A stretch of 40,518 nucleotides of DNA from Gemmatimonadota bacterium (GCA_029862925.1 JAOTWJ010000013.1:1-40518); one strand, 5' to 3'; shown: positions 17,100 to 25,009, numbered from the stretch's first letter. Translations and numbers: made by a program. The notes: generated by a model from the letters alone, not told the origin.

Positions 17100-17132
17100 G
17101 ACCCGCCGTCAAGTCCAAATAACTGTCCCTGA

Positions 17133-17161
17133 ATAGTTTGTCCGTCGCGGTCAGGTGTCAA
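17133..17161 (-). promoter_or_regulatory. Promoter of the DUF948-like/phospholipase operon
   Basis: On the minus strand, consensus TTGACA (17161-17156) is followed after 17 bp by AACTAT (17138-17133). The -35 is perfect and the -10 weak. It predicts a leader of roughly 65 nt carrying the strong GAGGAGG site. Confidence 0.55.
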
Positions 17162-17169
17162 CGCTCTGC

Positions 17170-17199
17170 TTGACGCTGGATACGGCGGGCCCGTATGGT
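17170..17199 (+). promoter_or_regulatory. Promoter of murA
   Basis: TTGACG (17170-17175), 18 bp, TATGGT (17194-17199). The predicted transcription start at about 17205-17207 is within a few bases of the ATG at 17209, and no Shine-Dalgarno sequence precedes it, so the mRNA may be leaderless. It is back-to-back with the DUF948-like promoter, with 8 bp between the -35 elements. Confidence 0.6.
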
Positions 17200-17208
17200 T
17201 CCGGCACC

Positions 17209-18507
17209 ATGTCCCAACGTTTCGTCGTGGAAGGCGGCCAGCCGCTGCGCGGCACCGTCCGTCCGGCCGGCAACAAGAACGCCGCGCTCCCGATGATTGC
17301 CGCCGCGCTGCTCGGCGACGGCCCCTCCGAGCTGACCAACGTGCCGCGGATCCGCGATGTCGAGGTGCAGCTCCTGCTGCTCCAGGATCTCGGCGCAGAC
17401 GTCGCCTGGACCGGCCCGCACTCGGTGCGAATCGACCCCGCCGCGGTGACGGCCAAGCCGCTCGACACCGCCCTCTGCGCCCGCCTGCGCGCGTCCATTC
17501 TGTTCGCCGGCCCGCTGCTCGCGCGGTTCGGCCGCGTCACGCTGCCACCTCCGGGCGGGGACGTGATCGGGCGCCGCCGCGTGGACACCCACTTCCTCGC
17601 GTTCGAGCGGCTCGGGGCGGAGGTGGACGTGGGTCACCAATACCAGCTCACGGCGCGGGAGCTCGTGGGGACCGACATCTTCCTGGACGAGCCAAGCGTG
17701 ACCGCGACGGAGAACGCCTTGATGGCCGCCGTCCGCGCGCGCGGCCGGACGGTGTTGCGCAATGCCGCGGCGGAGCCGCACGTGCAGGACCTCGCGCGCG
17801 CCCTCACCGCCATGGGGGCACAGATCACCGGCGTCGGCACCAACGTGCTCGTCATCGAGGGTGTCGAGCAGCTCCACGGTACCAGCCTCGCGATCGGGCC
17901 CGACCACATCGAGATCGGGAGCTTCATCGGACTCGCGGCCGTGACCGACGGCGAGATCACCATCGAGGGCGTGCGGGCCGATGACCTGCACCCCATTCTG
18001 CTCCAGTTCGATCGGTTGGGGGTGCGCCCGCGGCTCGACGGGGTCGACCTTCGGGTCGAGCCGTCGCAGGAGTTGCGGATCCGCCCGGACATGGGCGGCC
18101 ACGTGCCCAAGATCGAGGATGGACCGTGGCCGGCCTTCCCCGCGGACCTCACCTCCATCGCGGTGGTGGTGGCGACCCAGTGCGATGGGCTGGTGCTCGT
18201 CTTCGAGAAGATGTTCGAGTCGCGCCTCTACTTCGTGGACAAGCTCATCGGGCTTGGCGCCCGCGCGGTGCTGTGCGATCCCCATCGCGTGGTGATCGCC
18301 GGTCCGAGCCGGCTGCGAGGCGGGGTGGTGGAGAGCCCCGACATCCGGGCGGGCATGGCCATGCTCATTGCCGCGCTGGCCGCGGAAGGGCAGAGCACGA
18401 TCCACAACATCGGCCAGATCGACCGCGGCTACGAGCAGATCGACGAGCGGCTGCGGGCCCTGGGCGCCCGCATCGAGCGGGTGGGAGAGCCCGACCGCGT
18501 CCGATGA
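17209..18507 (+). CDS. murA: UDP-N-acetylglucosamine 1-carboxyvinyltransferase with Asp in place of catalytic Cys
   Basis: 432 residues; transfers enolpyruvate from PEP to UDP-GlcNAc, the first committed step of peptidoglycan synthesis, in the cytoplasm. Visible landmarks are GNKNAALP with the catalytic Lys23, RIRDVEV, GPDHIEIGSFIGLAAVT and SPDIRAGMAMLIAALAAEG near the C-terminus. The mobile catalytic loop reads PPPGGDVIGRRRVDTH: the residue equivalent to E. coli Cys115 is Asp118. Mycobacterial and chlamydial MurA have the same substitution, remain active, and are not alkylated by fosfomycin. The ATG at 17209 is favoured over an upstream frame extension because the family begins right at this point and the promoter ends just before it. 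The stop overlaps the pgeF start as ATGA. Confidence 0.95.
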   Translation: MSQRFVVEGGQPLRGTVRPAGNKNAALPMIAAALLGDGPSELTNVPRIRDVEVQLLLLQDLGADVAWTGPHSVRIDPAAVTAKPLDTALCARLRASILFAGPLLARFGRVTLPPPGGDVIGRRRVDTHFLAFERLGAEVDVGHQYQLTARELVGTDIFLDEPSVTATENALMAAVRARGRTVLRNAAAEPHVQDLARALTAMGAQITGVGTNVLVIEGVEQLHGTSLAIGPDHIEIGSFIGLAAVTDGEITIEGVRADDLHPILLQFDRLGVRPRLDGVDLRVEPSQELRIRPDMGGHVPKIEDGPWPAFPADLTSIAVVVATQCDGLVLVFEKMFESRLYFVDKLIGLGARAVLCDPHRVVIAGPSRLRGGVVESPDIRAGMAMLIAALAAEGQSTIHNIGQIDRGYEQIDERLRALGARIERVGEPDRVR

Positions 18508-19259
18508 TCGACGCGCGACTCGACGAGGCGCCCCGGGCGGGCCCGGTACCGCGCCTCGAACTCGAGTCCTGGCGCGCGGCGTACGGGCTCGTGGCCGGCG
18601 TCACCGGTCGGGGCGCGGGCTTCAACCTGGGGCTGTTCTCCGACGAGCCCCGGGCGCAGGTGACCGCGCGGTGGGAGGCCCTGTTCGGCGAGATGCGACC
18701 GGGATTCCGGGGCTTCGCCGTCGGCCGGCAGGTGCACGCCCGCCGGCTCGCCACCCACGGCCCGACGCTCGCGGGGTGGCAGGTCCTGGACGGGGTCGAC
18801 GGCCACCTCACCGCCCACCCCGGCGTGCTGCTCTTCGTGACCGTGGCCGACTGTGTCCCGATCTACCTCGCTCACCCCGACAGCGGGGCGGTCGCCCTGC
18901 TGCATGCGGGCTGGCGCGGGATCGCCGCGGGCATGCTTGAGACCGGCGTGTCGGCGCTGTGCGACCTCACCAAGTCGGTCGAGTCTGCAATCGTAATGCA
19001 TTGTGGAGTAGCGATTTGTGGCACGTGCTATGAAGTAGGTTCTGAAGTGCATGCCGCGGTCCGCCACGTGGCGGAGCCGGCGCGCGGACCGCTCGACTTG
19101 CGGGCGGAATTGCTCGCGCGAGCCGGGCGCCTGGGGATCCGACAGGCGACGGCGAGCGGCTGGTGCACCGCCCACCACCGCGACCGGTTCTTTTCGCATC
19201 GAGCGTCGGGTGGGGTGGACGGACGGATGGTGGCCTACCTGGGGCGTCCCCTGAGTTGA
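18504..19259 (+). CDS. pgeF: Peptidoglycan editing factor PgeF (YfiH/DUF152, laccase-like fold)
   Basis: 251 residues of the YfiH family, once called polyphenol oxidase and now known in E. coli as an enzyme that removes wrongly incorporated L-Ser from UDP-MurNAc precursors. Predicted zinc ligands are His78 (GRQVHARRL), Cys117 (TVADCVPIYL) and His134 (LLHAGWRGI). CGTCYEVG and HHRDRFFSHR complete the family pattern. Overlap with murA (ATGA) fits a cell-wall role. Codons 160-184 (18981-19055) are oddly A/T-rich: by my count 16 of 25 end in A or T, in a gene that otherwise uses G/C almost everywhere. The stop codon lies within the -35 element of the next promoter. Confidence 0.92.
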   Translation: MIDARLDEAPRAGPVPRLELESWRAAYGLVAGVTGRGAGFNLGLFSDEPRAQVTARWEALFGEMRPGFRGFAVGRQVHARRLATHGPTLAGWQVLDGVDGHLTAHPGVLLFVTVADCVPIYLAHPDSGAVALLHAGWRGIAAGMLETGVSALCDLTKSVESAIVMHCGVAICGTCYEVGSEVHAAVRHVAEPARGPLDLRAELLARAGRLGIRQATASGWCTAHHRDRFFSHRASGGVDGRMVAYLGRPLS

Positions 19260-19284
19260 CCCCCGGAGACGGGGCCCCTATATT
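19256..19284 (+). promoter_or_regulatory. Promoter of the rimP-nusA-infB operon
   Basis: TTGACC (19256-19261), 17 bp, TATATT (19279-19284): the best sigma-70-like promoter in the window. The -35 overlaps the stop codon of pgeF. Predicted transcription start is about 19291. Confidence 0.75.
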
Positions 19285-19295
19285 TTACCCTGTCA

Positions 19296-19324
19296 GCGGG
19301 CGTAGTCGGCCCGCACTTTTTTTT
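19296..19324 (+). terminator. Leader hairpin plus T8: terminator or attenuator before rimP
   Basis: GCGGGC (19296-19301) and GCCCGC (19309-19314) form a perfect 6-bp GC stem with a 7-nt loop, followed after two bases by eight T (19317-19324). This is the form of an intrinsic terminator. It lies downstream of the predicted start of the rimP operon promoter and only 16 bp before the rimP ATG. It could therefore end murA-pgeF transcription, attenuate the nusA operon, or do both. Confidence 0.75.
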
Positions 19325-19339
19325 CCGTTCGCCTCCGCT

Positions 19340-19855
19340 ATGCAGCCCACGCTTGACGTGCTCATCGCAGAGGTCCGGAAGCGGCTGGCCGACCTGGGAT
19401 TCGAGTTGGTCGACCTTCGCCGCGGCGGGACCGCGCACCGGGTGCGCCTGCAAGTGCGGGTGGACCGCGCGGACGCCGCCCCGGGGCACGGGGTGACCGT
19501 CGACGACTGCTCGACCGTGAGCCGGGCGCTCGAAGCATGGCTCGACGCGAGTGGTCTGCTCGGTCCGCGCTATGTGCTCGAGGTGTCGTCCCCCGGCATC
19601 GAGCGACCGATCCGGTGGCCGGAGCACTGGGCGCGCTTCGTGGGACGTGACGTCCACGTGCGGCTGCAGGGCCGCGGCCGGCTGCGGGCGACGATCGTGG
19701 CCGTGGAGCCGGACGCGGAGACGGTCACGCTCCGGCCCGCCGCCGGGGACGACGTGGTGACGGTGCCCGTCGCGGAGGCGCGGGACGCCACGCTGGTCGT
19801 CGAGTGGGACACGGGCCTGCACCTTCGGGGCGGCACGGGCGACGGCACGACGTAG
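19340..19855 (+). CDS. rimP: Ribosome maturation factor RimP
   Basis: 171 residues; helps 30S subunit assembly by binding the S12 region. The N-terminal domain (about 1-85) has LGFELVDLRRGG, LQVRVDRAD and VTVDDCSTVSRALEAWLD, then the family signature YVLEVSSPGIERPI. The C-terminal SH3-like domain (about 95-160) has GRDVHVRLQGRGRLRATIVAV. Length is usual. The ATG at 19340 directly follows the leader hairpin and T-run; the upstream open frame is out of context. First gene of the conserved rimP-nusA-infB operon. Confidence 0.95.
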   Translation: MQPTLDVLIAEVRKRLADLGFELVDLRRGGTAHRVRLQVRVDRADAAPGHGVTVDDCSTVSRALEAWLDASGLLGPRYVLEVSSPGIERPIRWPEHWARFVGRDVHVRLQGRGRLRATIVAVEPDAETVTLRPAAGDDVVTVPVAEARDATLVVEWDTGLHLRGGTGDGTT

Positions 19856-19883
19856 GACCTGACGCAGGACCCAAGGAGATTGC

Positions 19884-21335
19884 ATGGCGACTTCAGCCGA
19901 GGTGCTCTCGGCCATCCGCGAGCTGGCCACCAGCAAACAGCTCGATCGCGAGAGCCTTCTGGACTTGCTGAAGGACGGCATCCACGCCGCCCTGGTGAAG
20001 AAGTACGGCCCGACGGTGCGGTCCGAGATCGACATCGACGAGGTGAAGGGCCACATGCGCGTGGCGGTGCTGCGGACGGTCGTCTCGGCCGTCGAGGACC
20101 CCGCCTGCCAGGTCTCGCTCGAGGAGGCGCGCTGGGAGGACCCGGACTTCGAAGTCGGGGACGTGCTCGAGGAAGACGTGCCGTTTCAGGACTTCGGACG
20201 GATCGCGGTGCAGGCGGCCAAGCAGCGGATCATCCAGCGGGTGCGCGAAGGGGAGCGGACCCGCGTGCGCGAGGAGTTCAGCGACAAGATCGGCGAGTTG
20301 CTGTCCGGGGAGATTCAGCAGATCGAGCGGGGCAAGCTGGTCATCATGCTGAACCGCTTCCGCGAGGCGGAGGCCATCATTCCGTACCGCGAGCAGAACC
20401 ACCGGGAGCATTTCCACCAGGGCGACACGATCCGCGCCGTCCTCAAGCGGCTCGAAGAGACGCCCAAGGGGCCCCGACTGATTCTGTCCCGCGCGGATCC
20501 CCTGTTCGTGGCCGCGCTGTTCGAGCTCGAAGTGCCCGAGCTGCAGCAGGGCATCGTGCAGATCAGGACCGCCGCCCGGGAAGTCGGCAGCCGCACCAAG
20601 GTCGCCGTGGCCAGTCGCGACGACGCCATCGATCCGGTGGGGGCGTGCGTCGGGCTCAAGGGGAGCCGGGTGCAGGCGGTCGTGAACGAGCTCGGCGGCG
20701 AACGCATCGACATCGTGCCGTGGTCACCCGACCCGGAGCGGTTCGCCAAGCTCGCCCTCGCCCCGGCCCGGGTCGCCCGGGTGTTCGCCGATCCCGACAA
20801 CCGGATCATCCAGGCGATCGTGGACGAAGATCAGTTGTCCCTGGCCATCGGCCGGAACGGCCAGAATGTGCGGCTGGCGTCGGAGCTCACGGGCTGGAAG
20901 ATCGACCTCTACTCGAGCCGCGAGTGGCTCGAACGAGGCGGCGAGGGACCGCTGTTCGCGCCGCTCCCGGTGGAGCCGGAAGAGGAGGAGGCGTCGCACG
21001 TCTCGCTGCGGGAGCTGAAAGGCCTCCCGCCCGACCTGGTGGCGACGCTCGAAGCCGGCGGGTTGGTGGAACTCGGTGACCTGCTCGATCTGGACGTCGA
21101 GGAGTTGCAGCACATTCCCGGACTCTCGCCCGAGCAACTGGAGATGCTGCAGGGGTTCATCGCCGAGTTGACGGAGGAGCCCGCCGAGGCGCGACCGGCC
21201 GGCCCGGCGGTCGATGAGGCAGCGGCGGCCGATGAGGCGCCGGCAGCCGATGAGGCGCCGGCAGCCGATGAAGGGCCGGCGGCCGAGGCCGGCGACGCCG
21301 GGGACGCGGCGGCGGAGAACACACCGGTCGCGTGA
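19884..21335 (+). CDS. nusA: Transcription termination/antitermination factor NusA
   Basis: 483 residues; binds RNA polymerase and nascent RNA, promoting pausing, termination and antitermination. The N-terminal RNA-polymerase-binding domain (about 1-120) is followed by S1 (GEIQQIERGKLVIML), the KH1 segment (VGACVGLKGSRVQAVVNELGG as two pieces around 250-275) and KH2 (LAIGRNGQNVRLASELTG). A C-terminal helix-hairpin-helix region follows (about 375-430, LVELGDLLDLDVEELQHIPGL). The last ~50 residues are an acidic Ala/Asp/Glu/Pro tail built from 18-bp tandem repeats. AAGGAG lies before the ATG. The stop overlaps the next gene as GTGA. NusA may feed back on its own leader hairpin, which is inference. 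Confidence 0.96.
   Translation: MATSAEVLSAIRELATSKQLDRESLLDLLKDGIHAALVKKYGPTVRSEIDIDEVKGHMRVAVLRTVVSAVEDPACQVSLEEARWEDPDFEVGDVLEEDVPFQDFGRIAVQAAKQRIIQRVREGERTRVREEFSDKIGELLSGEIQQIERGKLVIMLNRFREAEAIIPYREQNHREHFHQGDTIRAVLKRLEETPKGPRLILSRADPLFVAALFELEVPELQQGIVQIRTAAREVGSRTKVAVASRDDAIDPVGACVGLKGSRVQAVVNELGGERIDIVPWSPDPERFAKLALAPARVARVFADPDNRIIQAIVDEDQLSLAIGRNGQNVRLASELTGWKIDLYSSREWLERGGEGPLFAPLPVEPEEEEASHVSLRELKGLPPDLVATLEAGGLVELGDLLDLDVEELQHIPGLSPEQLEMLQGFIAELTEEPAEARPAGPAVDEAAAADEAPAADEAPAADEGPAAEAGDAGDAAAENTPVA
21210..21281. repeat. 18-bp tandem repeats in the 3' end of nusA
   Basis: Two identical copies of GCCGATGAGGCGCCGGCA (21228-21245, 21246-21263) are flanked by one imperfect copy on each side (21210-21227, 21264-21281). 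They encode the repeated hexapeptide ADEAPA in the acidic tail of NusA. Being in frame, copy-number changes would only lengthen or shorten the tail. Confidence 0.85.
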
Positions 21336-21643
21336 TCCCCGAATCGGCGCTCGGGCTGCTGGGGCTCGCGGCCCGGGCCCGGTCGCTCGCCGTGGGGACG
21401 GCGGCCGTGCGGGAAGGCTTGCAGCGGGGGGTGGTGCGGGTGGTGGTACTGGCGGCCGATCGCAGCGCCCGCACCGCCGACAAAGTGGAACGGCTGGCCC
21501 GGGGGAAGGGTGTGCCCGTCGTGCTCGGCCCGCCGGCTGCGGCCCTCGGTGCGCGCATTGGACGCGCCGCGGTTCAGGCGGTGGGAGTGACGGATCGGTC
21601 GGTGGCCGAGGGGCTGCTGGCCAAGCTCAGCAGTAGGCAGTAG
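21332..21643 (+). CDS. L7Ae-family ribosomal-type RNA-binding protein (YlxQ-like)
   Basis: 103 residues of the L7Ae/L30e fold: LGLLGLAARARSLAVGTAAV, then VRVVVLAADRSARTADKVERL, and a C-terminal VGVTDRSVAEGLLAKL. Family members bind kink-turn RNA; the YlxQ-type protein between nusA and infB is associated with the ribosome but its exact role is not settled. The usual partner YlxR (DUF448), often found between nusA and this gene, is absent. The GTG start at 21332 overlaps the nusA stop (GTGA). The gene ends 12 bp before infB. Confidence 0.85.
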   Translation: MIPESALGLLGLAARARSLAVGTAAVREGLQRGVVRVVVLAADRSARTADKVERLARGKGVPVVLGPPAAALGARIGRAAVQAVGVTDRSVAEGLLAKLSSRQ

Positions 21644-21655
21644 GAGGATAGCGAC

Positions 21656-24325
21656 GTGGGGACGAAGACGCGGGTCCACGATCTCGCGGCCGAGTTCGGG
21701 ATCGAAAGCGAGCGGCTGGTTCGGCTGCTGGCGGAGCTCGACATGCACGTGCGGAGCCACCTCTCCTCGCTCGACGCGGGGCAGGTGGCGATCGTGCGTG
21801 CCCGCTGGGAGCGGGAGAAGCGGCGCAAGGCGGCGCCTGACCCGGCGAAGAAGACCCGACGGCGGACTCGCAAGGCGGCGGAGCCGGTCGAGACGGCGCC
21901 GGCGGAGCGCCCCAAGCGGCGGCGGCGCACGGCCGCCGAGGTGGCGGCCAAGGAGGCGGAGGAGGAAGAGCTGCTGCGCGCCAAGGAAGAGGCCGAGGCG
22001 GCCGCCGAGGCCGAACGGCTCGAAGCGGAGCCCGAGGCGAAGCCCTCGTTCGAGGAGCGGGCCGCCGCCCTGTTCCGCGACCTGCCGCCCGAGACCGTCG
22101 AGACCGAAGAGCCGGCGTCGGCCGAGGCCGCGGACGTCGAGGAAGCCGCCGCGGTCGTCGAGACCCCACCCCACGAGGTCGCCGAGCCGGCCGAAGCGCG
22201 GCCGGCGCGGCCCAAGCCCGAAACCGTCAAGCCGCTCCGCATCCCGCGCCCGGCCGCCGGCGTGCCACGGATCAAGCCGGTGGCGTCGGCGACGCCGCGG
22301 CCCGTGGCGTCCGCCGCGCCGGGCGAGGCCCTGGACACGCGCCGCGAGAAGGGGAAGAAGCGCAAGAAGGGCCGCCGGTCGCAGGTGGACCAGGAAGCCG
22401 TGCAGGCCAACATCAGCCGCACCCTCGCCTCCATCAAGGGACCCAGCGGCCGCAAGGGCGCGCGACGGCGCGACGACGAGCCGTCGTTCCGCGAGCGGGA
22501 GGAACAGCGGCGGCAGGAGGAGCGCGAGCGCGAGAAGACGCTCGTGCGCGTCAACGAGTTCATCACCGTCAGCGAACTCGCCGAGATCCTGGGCGTGAGC
22601 CGCACGGACATCGTCTCGTTCTGCTTCAAGGAACTCGGGATGATGGTCACGGTGAACCAGCGGCTGGATTTCGATCAGATCGAGCTCATCGCCGGCGCGT
22701 TCGGGTTCCAGGCGGCGCGTGAAGAGGAATACGCGCCCTCCGAGACCATCGAAGAGGAAGTGGACCGGCCGGAAGACCTGGTGCCGCGCCCACCGGTCGT
22801 CACGGTCATGGGGCACGTGGACCACGGCAAGACGTCCCTGCTCGATCACGTGCGGAAGACCAACGTGATCGCGGGCGAGGCCGGGGGCATCACGCAGCAC
22901 ATCGGCGCGTATCACGTCGAAGTGGCGCCCGGCAAGGGCATCACGTTCCTCGACACGCCGGGCCACCAGGCGTTCACCGCCATGCGGGCCCGCGGCGCGC
23001 AGGTCACGGACATCGTCGTCCTGGTGGTCGCCGCCGACGACCAGGTGATGCCGCAGACCGTCGAGGCGATCTCGCACGCGAAGAACGCGGGCGTGCCGTT
23101 GATCGTCGCCATCAACAAGATCGACCTGCCCACGGCGAACGTGGCCAAGGTCAAGCAGGACCTGCTGCAGCACGGCGTGGTGCTCGAAGAGTTCGGCGGC
23201 GACACCCTGTCGTCCGCCATCTCCGCCAAGGCGGGCACCGGCGTGGACGAGCTGCTCGAGAAGATCCTGCTGCAGGCCGACCTGCTCGACAAGCAGGCCA
23301 ATCCCCGGCGGGCGGCCCGCGGGACCGTGGTCGAGAGTACGCTCGATGCGGGCAAGGGACCGGTCGCCACGGTGCTCGTGCAGAACGGCACGTTGAAGGT
23401 GGGCCAGGACTTCATCTGCGGGAACCTCGCCGGTCGCGTCCGCGCGCTGATCGACGAGCGGGGCAACCGGGTGGAGGAGGCCGGCCCGTCCAATCCGGTA
23501 CAGGTGCTCGGGTTCGACGGCGTCCCGCAGGCGGGTGATCACTTCTCGGTCGTGGCCGACGCGGCACAGGCCCGGGACATCGCCCAGAAGCGGCAGCGGC
23601 TCGATCGCGAGGCGCAGCATCGACGCACTACGCGCGGCGTGTCGCTCGAGGATCTGTCCAAGCAGATCGAGGAAGGCACGGTCCGGGCGCTCCGCCTCAT
23701 CATCAAGGCAGACCAGGCCGGTCCGGCGGAAGCGCTGGCGGACGCGTTCGCCCAGCTTTCCACCGCCGAAGTGCGCCTCGAGGTGATCCATCGCGGCGTG
23801 GGCGCGATCACGGAGAGCGACGTGCTGCTGGCCAAGGCGTCCGAAGCGATCGTGGTTGGGTTCCACGTGCGGCCGGACGCGAACGCGCGCAGCACCGCGG
23901 AGCGCGAGAAGGTGGATGTCCGGACCTATCGCGTGATCTACGAGGCGATCGAGGAGATGAAGCGGGCCCTCGAGGGGCTGCTCGCGCCCGAGGAGCGGGA
24001 GGTGGTCTTGGGCGAGGCGGAAGTCCGCCAGACGTTCAAGATCTCCGGCGTCGGGACGGTGGCCGGCTGCTTCGTCCGCCAGGGCATCATCCGGCGCAAT
24101 GCCCGCATGCGGGTCGTGCGCGACGGCGTGGAAGTCTACGACGGCCAGGTCGCCAGCCTGAAACGGTTCAAGGACGACGTCCGCGAGGTGAAGGAAGGGC
24201 TCGAGTGCGGGATCGGGGTGGAGAACTTCAACGACGTGAAGGTCGGCGACGTGCTGGAGTCCTTCGAAGTCGAGGAAGTCGCCCGGACCCTCGACCTCAG
24301 CGAGCCATCGCGGGTATCCGAGTAG
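21656..24325 (+). CDS. infB: Translation initiation factor IF-2
   Basis: 889 residues; GTPase that brings fMet-tRNA to the 30S subunit and drives subunit joining. An IF2_N module at about 3-50 (VHDLAAEFGIESERLVRLL) is followed by a long Ala/Glu/Arg/Lys/Pro-rich linker (about 55-290). A second IF2_N module follows (about 297-355, FITVSELAEILGVSRTDIV). The G domain begins at about 386 with GHVDHGKTSLLD, then DTPGHQAFTAMRARG and NKIDLP. Domains II, III (C1) and the C2 fMet-tRNA-binding domain follow, ending in FEVEEVARTLDLS. The start is GTG at 21656 with AGGAGG about 9 nt upstream. Complete and unremarkable except for linker composition. Confidence 0.97.
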   Translation: MGTKTRVHDLAAEFGIESERLVRLLAELDMHVRSHLSSLDAGQVAIVRARWEREKRRKAAPDPAKKTRRRTRKAAEPVETAPAERPKRRRRTAAEVAAKEAEEEELLRAKEEAEAAAEAERLEAEPEAKPSFEERAAALFRDLPPETVETEEPASAEAADVEEAAAVVETPPHEVAEPAEARPARPKPETVKPLRIPRPAAGVPRIKPVASATPRPVASAAPGEALDTRREKGKKRKKGRRSQVDQEAVQANISRTLASIKGPSGRKGARRRDDEPSFREREEQRRQEEREREKTLVRVNEFITVSELAEILGVSRTDIVSFCFKELGMMVTVNQRLDFDQIELIAGAFGFQAAREEEYAPSETIEEEVDRPEDLVPRPPVVTVMGHVDHGKTSLLDHVRKTNVIAGEAGGITQHIGAYHVEVAPGKGITFLDTPGHQAFTAMRARGAQVTDIVVLVVAADDQVMPQTVEAISHAKNAGVPLIVAINKIDLPTANVAKVKQDLLQHGVVLEEFGGDTLSSAISAKAGTGVDELLEKILLQADLLDKQANPRRAARGTVVESTLDAGKGPVATVLVQNGTLKVGQDFICGNLAGRVRALIDERGNRVEEAGPSNPVQVLGFDGVPQAGDHFSVVADAAQARDIAQKRQRLDREAQHRRTTRGVSLEDLSKQIEEGTVRALRLIIKADQAGPAEALADAFAQLSTAEVRLEVIHRGVGAITESDVLLAKASEAIVVGFHVRPDANARSTAEREKVDVRTYRVIYEAIEEMKRALEGLLAPEEREVVLGEAEVRQTFKISGVGTVAGCFVRQGIIRRNARMRVVRDGVEVYDGQVASLKRFKDDVREVKEGLECGIGVENFNDVKVGDVLESFEVEEVARTLDLSEPSRVSE

Positions 24326-24362
24326 GTCGGCCCCGCGGTCGGCCGGACGGGAGACTGGACCG

Positions 24363-24644
24363 GTGGTGGTGGGCATCGTCACCTGGGACCTGCATCTCAA
24401 CGGGTGTGCGTCGCTGAAGGATAAGCGGCGCATCCTGAAGAGCCTCAAGGACCGGCTGCATCGGCGGTTCAACGTCTCCGTCGCCGAAACGGCGCACCAG
24501 GAGCTCTGGCAGCGCGCCGAACTCGCCTGCTGCGTGATGGCCACCGATCGGCGGCAGGCGGAGACGGTTCTCGGGGCGGCCGACCGGCTCGTCGCCGGCG
24601 ACGGGTTCGCCCGCATCATCGACTCCACCATGTCGTTCGTATGA
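24363..24644 (+). CDS. DUF503 family protein (YlxP-like)
   Basis: 93 residues matching DUF503/YlxP: VVGIVTWDLHLNGCASLKDK, RRILKSLKDRLHRRFNVSVAET, then ELACCVMATDRRQAE. This small alpha/beta protein is widely found between infB and rbfA and is thought to act in ribosome biology, but its activity is not established. Start GTG at 24363; ORF length is the family's usual size. The stop overlaps the rbfA ATG (ATGA). Confidence 0.9.
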   Translation: MVVGIVTWDLHLNGCASLKDKRRILKSLKDRLHRRFNVSVAETAHQELWQRAELACCVMATDRRQAETVLGAADRLVAGDGFARIIDSTMSFV

Positions 24645-25009
24645 AGCGCGCCAGCCGACATCGGCCCGAGCGCCTGGCGGCGCTCATTCACGAGACGCTT
24701 GCGGAAGGGCTGGCGCGGGAAGTGAAGGACCCGCGGGTCGGCTTCGTGACCGTCACCGGCGTCCAGGTGACGCCTGACGGTGCCCACGCGGTCGTTCGCG
24801 TGAGTGTCCTGGGGGAAGAAGCCGACAAACAGCGGGCCGTGGAAGGTCTCGACAGTGCCCGGGGCTTCCTGCGCTCACTGCTCGCCAAACGTCTGGCGCT
24901 GCGGATCGCGCCCGAACTCCGGTTTCAGCTCGATCGCAGCCTCGAGCACGCGCGGAAGATCGACCAGATCCTCGATCAGCTCAAGCAGGACACGGACCCT
25001 GCCGAGTGA
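24641..25009 (+). CDS. rbfA: Ribosome-binding factor A
   Basis: 122 residues; a KH-fold 30S maturation factor that binds near the 5' end of 16S rRNA and is needed for cold adaptation in E. coli. The signature runs RPERLAALIHETLAEGLARE, VKDPRVGFVTVTGVQVTPDG, ARGFLRSLLAKRLALRIAPEL, and ends with the typical RSLEHARKIDQILDQL. ATG start overlaps the DUF503 stop. The 3' end overlaps the start region of truB. Confidence 0.95.
   Translation: MKRASRHRPERLAALIHETLAEGLAREVKDPRVGFVTVTGVQVTPDGAHAVVRVSVLGEEADKQRAVEGLDSARGFLRSLLAKRLALRIAPELRFQLDRSLEHARKIDQILDQLKQDTDPAE

Noticed and set aside
19317-19324. The run of eight T as a phase-variable tract affecting rimP
   Set aside because: It lies outside the rimP coding sequence and directly after a GC stem, so terminator or attenuator is the simpler reading.
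20909-24787. A 1292-codon open frame on the minus strand opposite nusA, the L7Ae-like gene, infB and rbfA
   Set aside because: It is the mirror of strongly conserved plus-strand genes; in very GC-rich DNA such antisense frames stay open by codon bias. Its translation is Arg/Leu/Ala/Gly-rich with no recognisable domain.
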